5,645 bases of DNA from Ferruginibacter sp. Its GTDB lineage: Bacteria > Bacteroidota > Bacteroidia > Chitinophagales > Chitinophagaceae. Below are positions 1 to 5,645 of this stretch, piece by piece (the stretch's first letter is position 1; each line of letters starts with the position of its first letter). The stretch covers positions 1 through 5,645 of the forward strand of contig JANXOQ010000250.1 in assembly GCA_025357775.1 (NCBI GenBank), in the 5' to 3' direction. A model generated the notes under the pieces. It saw nothing but the letters and a program-made list of their open reading frames with translations. It was not told the origin of the DNA and did not search any database. A program made the translations under genes and the position numbers.

Positions 1-97
1 GAATTAAATTATATTTTTGTATATTTTTAATTATAAAGTTAATGTAATAAAATGGTAAATCATAGTATTATTCATAAGATAAATAAATAACCCCTTT

Positions 98-916
98 TTA
101 TGATATAGGTTTCAAAAACAAGTCGTACCCATATTTAAAAATCATTAAAGTTACAATTGCTAAAAAAATTAACCTTACAAAATTATTACCCTTTTTTAAT
201 GCAAGCTTTGTACCTATAATATTGCCAGATATATTAAATACTGCCATTATTATTGCAAGTTCAATAATAAAATTTCCTTGCTTAATGAAAACAATCAAAG
301 CAGAAATATTTGTAACGCAATTTATAACTTTAGCGTATGCTGAGGCTTGTACAAATTCGAATCCTAAAATAACTACGAATCCCAAAACAAAAAAACTACC
401 TGTACCTGGACCAAAAAAACCGTCGTAAAAGCCGACAATAATTGCTAAACATGAGCCATAAATTATTTGTTTTGCAAACGATAATCTTTTTGATGTTGAT
501 GAACCTAGGTCTTTTTTAAAATAGGTATAAAATGCCATTACAATTAAAACTACAAAAATCAATGGTTTTAAAGTATTTACATTTATAAATACAACTGCCT
601 TAGCACCAATAACTGATGCAAGACCAGCAAACAAAGAAATTGTAAAAAGTAAGGTAAAATTAAATTTTATTCGCTTAGAATAATGTAGAGCAGACATGCT
701 AGTGCCAGCTAATGCTGAAATTTTATTTGTTCCAAATATTGAAAGTATGGAAATATTTGGAAGCAAATTTAGCATTGCAGGAAGTTGTATAAGTCCACCA
801 CCACCTACAACTGCATCTATAAAACCAGCAATAAATGAAAAAGATATTAATAAAAAAACTGTAAATACTCCGTAATCTACAAAAACATTTAAAAATACCA
901 TATTACTTAAATTCAT
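98..916 (-). CDS. TauE/SafE (TSUP) family membrane permease
   Basis: This is a 272-residue inner-membrane protein, a normal length for the TSUP family, whose members move sulfite, sulfonates, sulfoacetate or other small anions. It shows the family's two-fold repeat. The first glycine-rich motif is GFIDAVVGGGGLIQLP at residues 31-46, followed by GTNK at 62-65. The second is GFYDGFFGPGTGSFF at 162-176, followed by AKVIN at 195-199. About eight hydrophobic segments can be seen, at roughly 14-36, 50-70, 83-110, 115-132, 150-183, 198-212, 216-238 and 245-266. The ATG at 914-916 lies 13 bp after the glgC stop, with a weak AAGG overlapping that stop, so it is probably the last gene of the glgA-glgC operon. 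An internal Met at residue 6 is an alternative start. The substrate cannot be told from sequence, and nothing in the neighbourhood points to sulfur metabolism. Confidence 0.9.
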   Translation of the reverse strand: MNLSNMVFLNVFVDYGVFTVFLLISFSFIAGFIDAVVGGGGLIQLPAMLNLLPNISILSIFGTNKISALAGTSMSALHYSKRIKFNFTLLFTISLFAGLASVIGAKAVVFINVNTLKPLIFVVLIVMAFYTYFKKDLGSSTSKRLSFAKQIIYGSCLAIIVGFYDGFFGPGTGSFFVLGFVVILGFEFVQASAYAKVINCVTNISALIVFIKQGNFIIELAIIMAVFNISGNIIGTKLALKKGNNFVRLIFLAIVTLMIFKYGYDLFLKPIS

Positions 917-929
917 TTTTATTTAAACC

Positions 930-2207
930 TTATAACATATACCCATCAGGCACCACAGCACCTTTTTTAATAACAACAATACCTTCTTTTATGGTAAGTA
1001 ATTCAAAATCGCCATCAGTTAGATGAATACCACCTATTATCTTTACATTATTACCAATTCTACAATCCTTATCAGCAATTACATTTTTAAGTTCACAATT
1101 ATCGCCTATACCTACTTTTGGTATTCCAATATTATAATTTTTTGCTATTTCGTCTATACTTTCATAAAAATCGCTACCCATAATATAGCAGCTGTCTAAT
1201 ACTGACCCAGCTCCTATCCTGCTTCTTATTCCAATTACACAGTTATGCAGCATTTTTGCATGTATTATACAACCTTCCGAAACTAGCGTTTGTGTAATAG
1301 TAGTACCTGTTATTTTTGCTGGTGGTAGCATTCTTGCACGGGTATATACCATTTGGTTGCTATCAAATAAATTAAAAGGGGGTATATCTAATGTAAGAGC
1401 AAGGTTTGCTTCAAAAAATGAATAAATATTTCCAATATCTGTCCAATATCCACCATATTGGTAGCTTATTACTTTGTATTTGCTTATGGCATCTGGTATT
1501 ATTTCTTTACCAAAATCAGTAGCATCTTTTTTTTCTTCGCCTAATAAATCAAACAAAAGTTTTTTATTAAAAATATAAATACCCATAGATGCAAGGTAAT
1601 TTCTTCCAGCTACTTGCATCTCAGCACCAGTGTCGCTTATCCAATCTGGCAATAAATCTGTTGCAGGTTTTTCTATAAAAGAAGTGATGGTATTTTGCTC
1701 ATTTGTTTTTAACAAGCCAAATTCCGTTGCCTCTCTAGCCGTTACTGGTATTGTAGCTATTGTAATTTCAGCACCAGCTGCTTTGTGATTATCTATCATA
1801 GCAGCTAAATCCATTTGGTATAATTGGTCACCACTCAAAATTAATACATAGTCAAAATCATGTTTGTTAATATGCTTAAAAGATTGTCGCACTGCATCAG
1901 CCGTTCCTTGATACCAACCTGGGCTATCTGGTGTTTGCTCTGCTGCTAAAATATCTACAAAACCATTGCTAAAACCACTAAATTGGTATGCGTTTTTTAT
2001 GTGCTTGTTAAGCGAAGCAGAATTGTATTGTGTAAGTACAAACATTCTATTAATACCGCTATTTATGCAATTAGAAATTGGAATATCTACCAACCGATAT
2101 TTACCTGCAATAGGTACTGCGGGCTTGCTACGAGTGGCGGTAAGTGGAAATAATCTACTACCTGCTCCCCCACCTAAAATTACAGATACTACTTGTTTGC
2201 TTGTCAT
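930..2207 (-). CDS. glgC: Glucose-1-phosphate adenylyltransferase (ADP-glucose pyrophosphorylase)
   Basis: This cytoplasmic enzyme makes ADP-glucose and pyrophosphate from ATP and glucose-1-phosphate, the committed and usually regulated step of bacterial glycogen synthesis. The 425 residues match the family length. The N-terminal nucleotidyltransferase domain has LGGGAGSRL (11-19), RSKPAVPIAGKYR (26-38), SNCINSG (45-51), WYQGTADAV (98-106), SGDQLY with Asp127 (125-130), FIEKP with the glucose-1-phosphate-binding Lys180 (177-181) and YWTDIG (254-259). From about residue 295 onward, hexapeptide-like repeats rich in I/V/G and N/C match the left-handed beta-helix that carries allosteric contacts. 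Several motifs (ILGGG, SASLNKHI, FVDILAAEQTP) resemble cyanobacterial and plant enzymes more than the E. coli form. The ATG at 2205-2207 is 6 bp after the glgA stop, with an A/T-rich leader and no Shine-Dalgarno, so translation probably relies on the operon transcript starting before glgA. Confidence 0.97.
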   Translation of the reverse strand: MTSKQVVSVILGGGAGSRLFPLTATRSKPAVPIAGKYRLVDIPISNCINSGINRMFVLTQYNSASLNKHIKNAYQFSGFSNGFVDILAAEQTPDSPGWYQGTADAVRQSFKHINKHDFDYVLILSGDQLYQMDLAAMIDNHKAAGAEITIATIPVTAREATEFGLLKTNEQNTITSFIEKPATDLLPDWISDTGAEMQVAGRNYLASMGIYIFNKKLLFDLLGEEKKDATDFGKEIIPDAISKYKVISYQYGGYWTDIGNIYSFFEANLALTLDIPPFNLFDSNQMVYTRARMLPPAKITGTTITQTLVSEGCIIHAKMLHNCVIGIRSRIGAGSVLDSCYIMGSDFYESIDEIAKNYNIGIPKVGIGDNCELKNVIADKDCRIGNNVKIIGGIHLTDGDFELLTIKEGIVVIKKGAVVPDGYML

Positions 2208-2213
2208 ATTTAT

Positions 2214-3629
2214 TTATTTTACTGAATTATAAAGATTAATATATTGTTGTGCACTTGCTGGCCAACTGTTATCTACATCCATCATGCATTTACGTATCTC
2301 CATCATTTTGTTAGTATTTTTATACAATTCCAATGCTCTTTGTATAGAAATATCAATATCATATAAAGAGGCATAATCAAAACATAGTCCATATCCATTT
2401 TCTTCATCAATATCTTTTACTGTATCTCTCAAACCTCCAGTACGCCTAACTATTGGCACAGTACCATACCTCATTGCATATAGCTGGTTTAGGCCACAGG
2501 GCTCTACCCTACTTGGCATCAATAAAAAATCTGCGCCAGCATACATCAGGTGACTTAGCTTTTCATTGTATGTGATTTGTGTATTGTAATAGCCTGCAAA
2601 TTTACTTTGCAAACTATATAATGCATGTTCAATGCTTGGTTCTCCACTGCCCAATATGAGTACGTTAAATTGCCCTTTGTACATAGAAAGCGCATTACTG
2701 AGCGCCTCAGGTAGAAGGTCTGCGGCTTTCTCCCCTACTAGCCTTCCTATAAATACAAACAAAGGCAAATTTTGCTGTAAGTCAAAGTCATCACACAATT
2801 TTTTTTTATTAAGTGCCTTACCATCTTCTACATCTTCCACTGAAAAATTATCTAAAATATAAGTATCTGTAGATGGATTCCATACTGAATAATCAATGCC
2901 ATTTATAATACCACTGCATTTTGCATTTTCTTTTTTAAATAAGTTTTCTAATCCATTAGCGTTGTCCATTAGCTCTAGCATATAGCTAGGGCTTACCGTA
3001 TTTACATTATCAGCACATCTTATAGCACATGCAAGAGGATTTACGGTATTATCCCAATCAAGCAAACCCCAGTTCCAAGTATCCCAAACAGGTATGTAGG
3101 CGGCTTTTTCCCAACCCATCCATCCTTGGTATTGAGCATTGTGTATAGTTAAAATTGTAGCAATTTTTTTTAACTTTCCGTATGCAAAACATTGTTTCAT
3201 CATAAAAGGAATAAGCCCTGCGTGGTAGTCATGTACATGCACTACATCTGGCAGGTGTTCCCATTTATTTATCCATTCTGTTACTGCTATTTGAAATGCG
3301 CAAAATCTTTCTGCATCATCATCATAGCCGTAAACTTTTTCTCTATCTAGCAATCCATTTATATCAACACAATACAAATCAAAACCTAATTTATTATGCC
3401 TTTCTTTAATAATGGTATAATCAAAATTCATTTTCCCCATAGAAAAATTTTCCTTGTGTACTACATCCCAATCATTATCAAACAAAAATTTTGTGCGATA
3501 CATTGGCATTACTACTTTAGCAGTATGCCCTATCTGTTGTTGGTATCTAGGTAGCGCCCCCACTACATCTGCAAGCCCTCCTACTTTTGCCATTGGGTAG
3601 CACTCTGCACTTACATGTATTATTTCCAT
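2214..3629 (-). CDS. glgA: Glycogen (starch) synthase, ADP-glucose dependent
   Basis: This GT5-family cytoplasmic glucosyltransferase extends alpha-1,4-glucan chains from ADP-glucose. Starting at ATG 3627-3629 gives 471 residues, close to E. coli GlgA (477), and places the ADP-glucose-binding KVGGL at Lys15 as in the family. Other motifs are HVHDYHAGLIP (131-141), TIHNAQYQG (161-169), NGIDYSVWNP (243-252), GRLVGEK (295-301, conserved Arg296 and Lys301), PSRVEPCGLNQLYAM (372-386, with Glu376 starting the GT E-x7-E type motif) and RRTGGLRDTV (395-404). An in-frame ATG at 3678-3680 would add 17 residues unlike the family N-terminus and would overlap the likely promoter, so it was not used. The usual QKG after GRL is EKA here; this is a small variation, and the catalytic residues look intact. 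It is the first gene of the glgA-glgC-permease run; no branching enzyme or phosphorylase is in view. Confidence 0.97.
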   Translation of the reverse strand: MEIIHVSAECYPMAKVGGLADVVGALPRYQQQIGHTAKVVMPMYRTKFLFDNDWDVVHKENFSMGKMNFDYTIIKERHNKLGFDLYCVDINGLLDREKVYGYDDDAERFCAFQIAVTEWINKWEHLPDVVHVHDYHAGLIPFMMKQCFAYGKLKKIATILTIHNAQYQGWMGWEKAAYIPVWDTWNWGLLDWDNTVNPLACAIRCADNVNTVSPSYMLELMDNANGLENLFKKENAKCSGIINGIDYSVWNPSTDTYILDNFSVEDVEDGKALNKKKLCDDFDLQQNLPLFVFIGRLVGEKAADLLPEALSNALSMYKGQFNVLILGSGEPSIEHALYSLQSKFAGYYNTQITYNEKLSHLMYAGADFLLMPSRVEPCGLNQLYAMRYGTVPIVRRTGGLRDTVKDIDEENGYGLCFDYASLYDIDISIQRALELYKNTNKMMEIRKCMMDVDNSWPASAQQYINLYNSVK

Positions 3630-3631
3630 GC

Positions 3632-3653
3632 TGTAAAATAAATATTTTTTACA
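3632..3653. repeat. 7-bp dyad just before the glgA start
   Basis: TGTAAAA (3632-3638) and TTTTACA (3647-3653) are perfect inverted copies separated by 8 bases. The dyad ends two bases before the glgA ATG, inside the expected leader. It could be an operator half-site pair or a weak hairpin over the translation start. It is made largely of A/T, so chance is a real alternative. Confidence 0.35.
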
Positions 3654-3677
3654 ATTTATGAAGTAAATTTTTATAAG

Positions 3678-3708
3678 CAAATATTTTTAAAGTTTTTCTT
3701 TTAGGCAA
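3678..3708 (-). promoter_or_regulatory. Candidate Bacteroidota-type promoter for glgA-glgC
   Basis: On the minus strand a TTG (3706-3708) is followed after 20 bases by AATATTTG (3678-3685). This fits the Bacteroidota primary sigma pattern TTG-N17-23-TAnnTTTG with one mismatch in the -7 box. Transcription would start near 3671, giving a leader of about 40 bases before the chosen glgA ATG at 3629. The AT-rich context makes chance matches easy, so this is a candidate only. Confidence 0.4.
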
Positions 3709-3729
3709 TAAACTGCAACTATTCTTTTT

Positions 3730-3775
3730 GGTATATTACAACATACTTTTATGCTAATTGCCGCTGTAATATGCC
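3730..3775. repeat. 11-bp dyad in the glgA / BON-lipoprotein divergent region
   Basis: GGTATATTACA (3730-3740) and TGTAATATGCC (3765-3775) pair over 11 positions, with ten Watson-Crick pairs and one G-T pair, around a 24-base spacer. It lies about 20 bases upstream of the candidate glgA -33 box and about 100 bases upstream of the BON-gene promoter, so a bound regulator could affect either direction. No known operator is recognised. Confidence 0.4.
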
Positions 3776-3855
3776 TACTTACCCTTAGAAATTGTCCACT
3801 GTCTCTTTCCAATTGTTAGCAGCTTTACAATTTTATTAACAAGTTTAAAGGTTAC

Positions 3856-3886
3856 TTATTTATCTCATTTGTATTAACTATGTTTG
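3856..3886 (+). promoter_or_regulatory. Bacteroidota-type promoter for the BON lipoprotein gene
   Basis: TATGTTTG (3879-3886) matches the Bacteroidota -7 box TAnnTTTG perfectly. A weak -33 element, TTA instead of TTG (3856-3858), lies 20 bases upstream. Transcription would begin near 3893 and leave a leader of about 28 A-rich bases before the ATG at 3921, with no Shine-Dalgarno, which is common in this phylum. The near-palindrome TTTGTAACAAA (3883-3893) overlaps the box and could be an operator, but may be chance. Confidence 0.6.
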
Positions 3887-3920
3887 TAACAAATTATTAA
3901 AAAATTAAATCTTAAACAAA

Positions 3921-4424
3921 ATGAAAATCACAAAAATTTCTTTAGCTATTGCTCTTATGATTGCCGTAGCATTTACAAGCTGTAAACCCAAAGATGCAGA
4001 CATTCAAGCTGGTGTAGAAACGGCTTTAAAAGCAGAACCAAAATCAGCTACAACTAAGGTAGAAGTAAAAGAAGGGGTTGTAACTTTAACAGGCGAATGT
4101 GGTGATGCTGTTTGCAAAGCAAATTGCGAAAAATTAGCTTCTGCGGTTAAAGGTGTTAAACTACCAGTTGTAAATAATCTTACTGTAACTCCACCACCTG
4201 CACCAGTAGCAGCACCAGTATCTACCACTACTGTAATGGATGCAAAAGTTATGCAAACAATTAAAGATGGTTTAAAAGATATTAAAGGCGTTGTTGTAGA
4301 TTTTGCAACTGGCAAACCAATGTTATCTGGTGAGGTATCAGCAGCAGATAGAATGAAAATTATGCAAATGCAATCTTCTGCAAAAGTTATGTTTGATGTT
4401 ACTAAATTAATGACAAAAAAATAA
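3921..4424 (+). CDS. BON-domain lipoprotein
   Basis: This 167-residue protein has a short lipoprotein signal: Lys at 2 and 5, a hydrophobic stretch at 7-18, then FTSC with Cys21 as the likely lipidated residue. It should be anchored in the cell envelope. Residues about 25-90 follow the BON pattern of helix, VEVKEGVVTLTGEC strand pair, second helix (KLASAVKGVK) and final strand VVNNLTV. A Pro/Ala/Thr linker (91-104) leads to a second BON-like half (106-167) with VVVDFATGKPMLSGEV. BON domains are thought to bind phospholipid or other envelope components and are common in stress-induced periplasmic proteins; the exact role here is unknown. An unusual feature is three further cysteines, at 60, 65 and 69, within the first BON domain. 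The gene has its own promoter and is probably co-transcribed with the BON/SH3 gene 32 bp downstream. Confidence 0.85.
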   Translation: MKITKISLAIALMIAVAFTSCKPKDADIQAGVETALKAEPKSATTKVEVKEGVVTLTGECGDAVCKANCEKLASAVKGVKLPVVNNLTVTPPPAPVAAPVSTTTVMDAKVMQTIKDGLKDIKGVVVDFATGKPMLSGEVSAADRMKIMQMQSSAKVMFDVTKLMTKK

Positions 4425-4456
4425 TTCCCCTTTAAAAACAATTAAAAATAAAAGAA

Positions 4457-4873
4457 ATGGCATTACAAGATAAATATGCAGAATTGGTACAAGCAGCACA
4501 TGCACATGGTGTAGCTAATTTTTCTGTAGCAGAACAAAATGGTGTTTTACATGTATCAGGTACAGCAGCTAACACAGCTACTTACGATGCACTATGGGCT
4601 TTGTACGCAAAAATAGACCCAGATATGGCAAGCGGAGATTTAATGATGAACATTGACATTAAAGCTGATGCTGGTGGACAACTAAAAGTAACAACAGATG
4701 CTAGCAACCTTAACATTAGAAATACTCCAAGTACTGAAGGTGAAGTGGTAGGAAAAGCAGCACATGGCGAAACAGTAACTTTAGTGGAGAAAACAGACGA
4801 TAGTTGGTGGAAAGTAAGAACAGCCGATGGTGAAGAAGGTTATGCTTTTGCACAATACTTATCTCCAATGTAA
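4457..4873 (+). CDS. BON-like plus bacterial SH3 domain protein
   Basis: This 138-residue protein has no signal peptide or membrane segment and is probably cytoplasmic unless exported in another way. Residues 1-69 look BON-like: a helix (KYAELVQAAHAHG), a strand pair around SVAEQNGVLHVSG, a second helix (ATYDALWALYAKI) and a final strand MMNIDIKA. Residues about 76-138 form a bacterial SH3 (SH3b) domain, with LNIRNTPS (85-92), GETVTLVEK (104-112), SWWKVR (116-121) and GEEGYAFAQYL (125-135). SH3b domains often bind peptidoglycan peptides, which is odd for a protein without a signal. The layout recalls E. coli Kbp/YgaU, a cytoplasmic potassium-binding BON-LysM protein, with SH3b in place of LysM; this comparison is an inference. 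The ATG follows an A-rich leader. Two in-frame TAA stops (4871-4876) end it, 13 bases before the terminator region. Confidence 0.8.
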   Translation: MALQDKYAELVQAAHAHGVANFSVAEQNGVLHVSGTAANTATYDALWALYAKIDPDMASGDLMMNIDIKADAGGQLKVTTDASNLNIRNTPSTEGEVVGKAAHGETVTLVEKTDDSWWKVRTADGEEGYAFAQYLSPM

Positions 4874-4888
4874 TAAATTACAAATTCT

Positions 4889-4923
4889 AAAAAGCTGGCT
4901 CATTATTTGAGCCAGTTTTTTTT
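4889..4923 (+). terminator. Strong intrinsic terminator after the BON/SH3 gene
   Basis: CTGGCTCA (4895-4902) and TGAGCCAG (4908-4915) form a perfect 8-bp stem with a TTATT loop, followed directly by eight T's (4916-4923). The A-run on the left extends the stem and gives a shorter T-run in the opposite direction, so it may also stop leftward transcripts from the TolC-type gene. Confidence 0.92.
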
Positions 4924-4949
4924 ATTTTTTTTATTTTTTTATAAATAAT

Positions 4950-5192
4950 TAGGATTAAGTATTTTATTCGCAATGTCTAACAAAATCAAACATAACATGA
5001 ATGATTTTCTAGTTAGCATCGAATTGTAAAATTGACAGCCTGAGCTTGTCGAAGGCGGTTCAAATAAAGCAAAGTAGTGATTTTTAGAACATAATTCGCC
5101 TTCGACAAGCTCAGGCTGACCCTAAAATTTAGGTGAACTCTTCTTGCAAATACAACCAACAAAGGTATTTGAGAACAATCTACTTAATCCTA
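4950..5192. mobile_element. Candidate small non-coding element with terminal inverted repeats
   Basis: The ends are inverted copies: 4950-4973 against the reverse complement of 5169-5192 agree at 20 of 24 positions, the outer 12 (TAGGATTAAGTA) perfectly. Both ends begin with TA, which fits a TA target duplication such as IS630/Tc1-type MITEs carry, but this also follows from the palindrome itself. The 243-bp interval has no coding frame and encloses the 22-bp GC-rich inverted pair. No transposase is in the window. It may be a MITE-like element, or unrelated dyads that happen to be nested. Confidence 0.4.
5036..5118. repeat. Perfect 22-bp inverted pair, REP/REPIN-like
   Basis: The arm 5036-5057 is the exact reverse complement of 5097-5118, with a 39-base AT-rich spacer. 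The arm core, CCTGAGCTTGTCGAAGG, is GC-rich (14 of 22 bases in the arm) in a strongly AT-rich region. Each arm can also fold weakly on itself (CCT...AGG and GA...TC with a bulge), as REP singlets do. The spacer adds GTTC (5058-5061) opposite GAAC (5087-5090), lengthening the hairpin. Two inverted REP-like units around a spacer is the layout of a REPIN/BIME. From memory, closely similar core sequences recur in intergenic DNA of many bacteria; this was not checked. Confidence 0.75.
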
Positions 5193-5229
5193 TGAATGAT
5201 AAATTAAATTATTGAAATTAAAAATATTT

Positions 5230-5645
5230 TTACCAAAATACTACTCCACCAAGTTTTGCCATTTCTACATTAGCCAAGCAAAGTTGGTATTCATATTGCA
5301 ACTTTGAGGCAGCAGCTTTTTGGGTATTTGTAATTGCATTTAGCAATTCTAAATTGGTGCCTATGCCATTTTTAAATCTTATATGTGCCAAATCTTTTGC
5401 TGCCTCTGCTTGCACTATTTGCCCTTCTACATTTTGTAATCTTTGCTTTGCAGAAGAAATATCAATTTTAATTTGATTGTAATCTTTTTTAAAACTACTA
5501 TCCATATTATTTAGTGTAATTGTTTGAAGTTTTATTATGCTTTCATTCAGTTGCAAATTTTTCTTTGTACGTCCACCATTATATATGGGCATGCTAAAGC
5601 CTATTCCTGCTAAATAATTGAATCGAAATTCATAGAGCGCTGGTA
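5230..5645 (-). CDS. TolC-family outer-membrane efflux protein, C-terminal part
   Basis: The frame stays open to the window edge, so only the last 138 or so residues are present; the N-terminus and signal peptide lie outside. The visible part begins inside the conserved LAGIGFSMPIYNGGRTK stretch, the usual 'hydrophobic/Pro-Ile/GG-R' entry to the second TolC repeat. Long helices rich in K, Q, N and A follow, then FKNGIGTNLELLNAITN, the typical F..G..s.lelL signature. It ends LGGVVFW. Such proteins form trimeric outer-membrane channels that work with an RND or ABC pump and a membrane-fusion adaptor, whose genes would probably lie upstream, beyond the right edge. A Met at 5590-5592 falls inside the conserved motif and is not a real start. 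Confidence 0.88.
   Translation of the reverse strand, partial: PALYEFRFNYLAGIGFSMPIYNGGRTKKNLQLNESIIKLQTITLNNMDSSFKKDYNQIKIDISSAKQRLQNVEGQIVQAEAAKDLAHIRFKNGIGTNLELLNAITNTQKAAASKLQYEYQLCLANVEMAKLGGVVFW

Larger units (their letters stand above)
4874..5229. other. Gene-free gap between convergent genes
   Basis: These 356 bases separate the rightward BON/SH3 gene from the leftward TolC-type gene. They hold the intrinsic terminator, a T-rich tract (about 4916-4940) and the nested inverted repeats listed separately. No plausible coding frame or structured RNA gene of a known kind was recognised. Confidence 0.8.

Noticed and set aside
2..32. AATTAAA (2-8) and TTTAATT (26-32) as a possible terminator for the permease operon
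   Set aside because: The stem is only A/T, has a 17-base loop and no T-run in the right place; chance explains it.
222..428. Open frame of 68 codons on the plus strand
   Set aside because: It lies wholly inside the well-supported TSUP gene on the other strand and has no recognisable domain.
1966..2232. Open frame of 88 codons on the plus strand
   Set aside because: It is antisense to the conserved N-terminus of glgC and shows no protein-like features of its own.
2632..2862. Open frame of 76 codons on the plus strand
   Set aside because: It is antisense to glgA, low in complexity (Ser-rich) and has no leader or motif.
3630..3680. Extended glgA start at the upstream in-frame ATG (3678-3680), adding 17 residues
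   Set aside because: The extra residues do not fit the GlgA N-terminus, the ATG at 3627-3629 puts KVGGL at Lys15 as in the family, and the extension overlaps the likely promoter.
4004..4441. Open frame of 145 codons on the minus strand
   Set aside because: It is antisense to the BON lipoprotein gene, which has a promoter, lipobox and domain pattern; the reverse product is a Thr/Ala-rich shadow.
5036..5118. CRISPR-like repeats
   Set aside because: There are only two copies, in inverted rather than direct orientation, and no cas gene is nearby.
4997..5200. Direct repeat ATGAATGAT at 4997-5005 and 5192-5200 as a target-site duplication
   Set aside because: It does not flank both ends of the inverted repeats, and a 9-base repeat is easily found by chance in AT-rich DNA.

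Overview
The window looks like AT-rich chromosomal DNA of a Bacteroidota bacterium, possibly of the Chitinophagaceae type. That placement is an inference. It rests on A-rich leaders without a clear Shine-Dalgarno, a perfect TAnnTTTG -7 box before the lipoprotein gene, a plant/cyanobacterial-looking GlgC, and small BON and SH3 proteins.

The left two thirds (98-3629) is a minus-strand operon read right to left. It starts with glycogen synthase (glgA), then ADP-glucose pyrophosphorylase (glgC) 6 bp downstream, then a TauE/SafE (TSUP) membrane permease 13 bp further on. GlgC makes ADP-glucose from glucose-1-phosphate and ATP, and GlgA adds the glucose to the growing alpha-1,4-glucan, so the first two genes form the core of glycogen synthesis. 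The permease has no obvious biochemical link to them. Positions 1-97, downstream of the permease, hold no gene and no convincing terminator.

The 291-bp gap 3630-3920 is a divergent promoter region. It holds a candidate glgA promoter, a good Bacteroidota-type promoter for the rightward genes, and two dyads that could be regulatory sites.

Rightward there are two small genes 32 bp apart. The first encodes a lipoprotein with one clear BON domain and a second BON-like half. The second encodes a protein without a signal peptide that has a BON-like N-terminus and a bacterial SH3 domain. A strong intrinsic terminator (4889-4923) closes this unit.

The 356-bp gap between convergent genes (4874-5229) is the most unusual part. 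Beyond the terminator it holds nested inverted repeats: a 12-bp perfect (20/24 imperfect) outer pair at 4950-4973 and 5169-5192, enclosing a perfect 22-bp GC-rich pair at 5036-5057 and 5097-5118. This resembles a REP/REPIN-type or MITE-like non-coding element.

The right edge carries the C-terminal part of a minus-strand TolC-family outer-membrane efflux protein that runs out of the window. I see no tRNA, rRNA, CRISPR array or transposase gene. Apart from the nested repeat element, the window is mostly ordinary.
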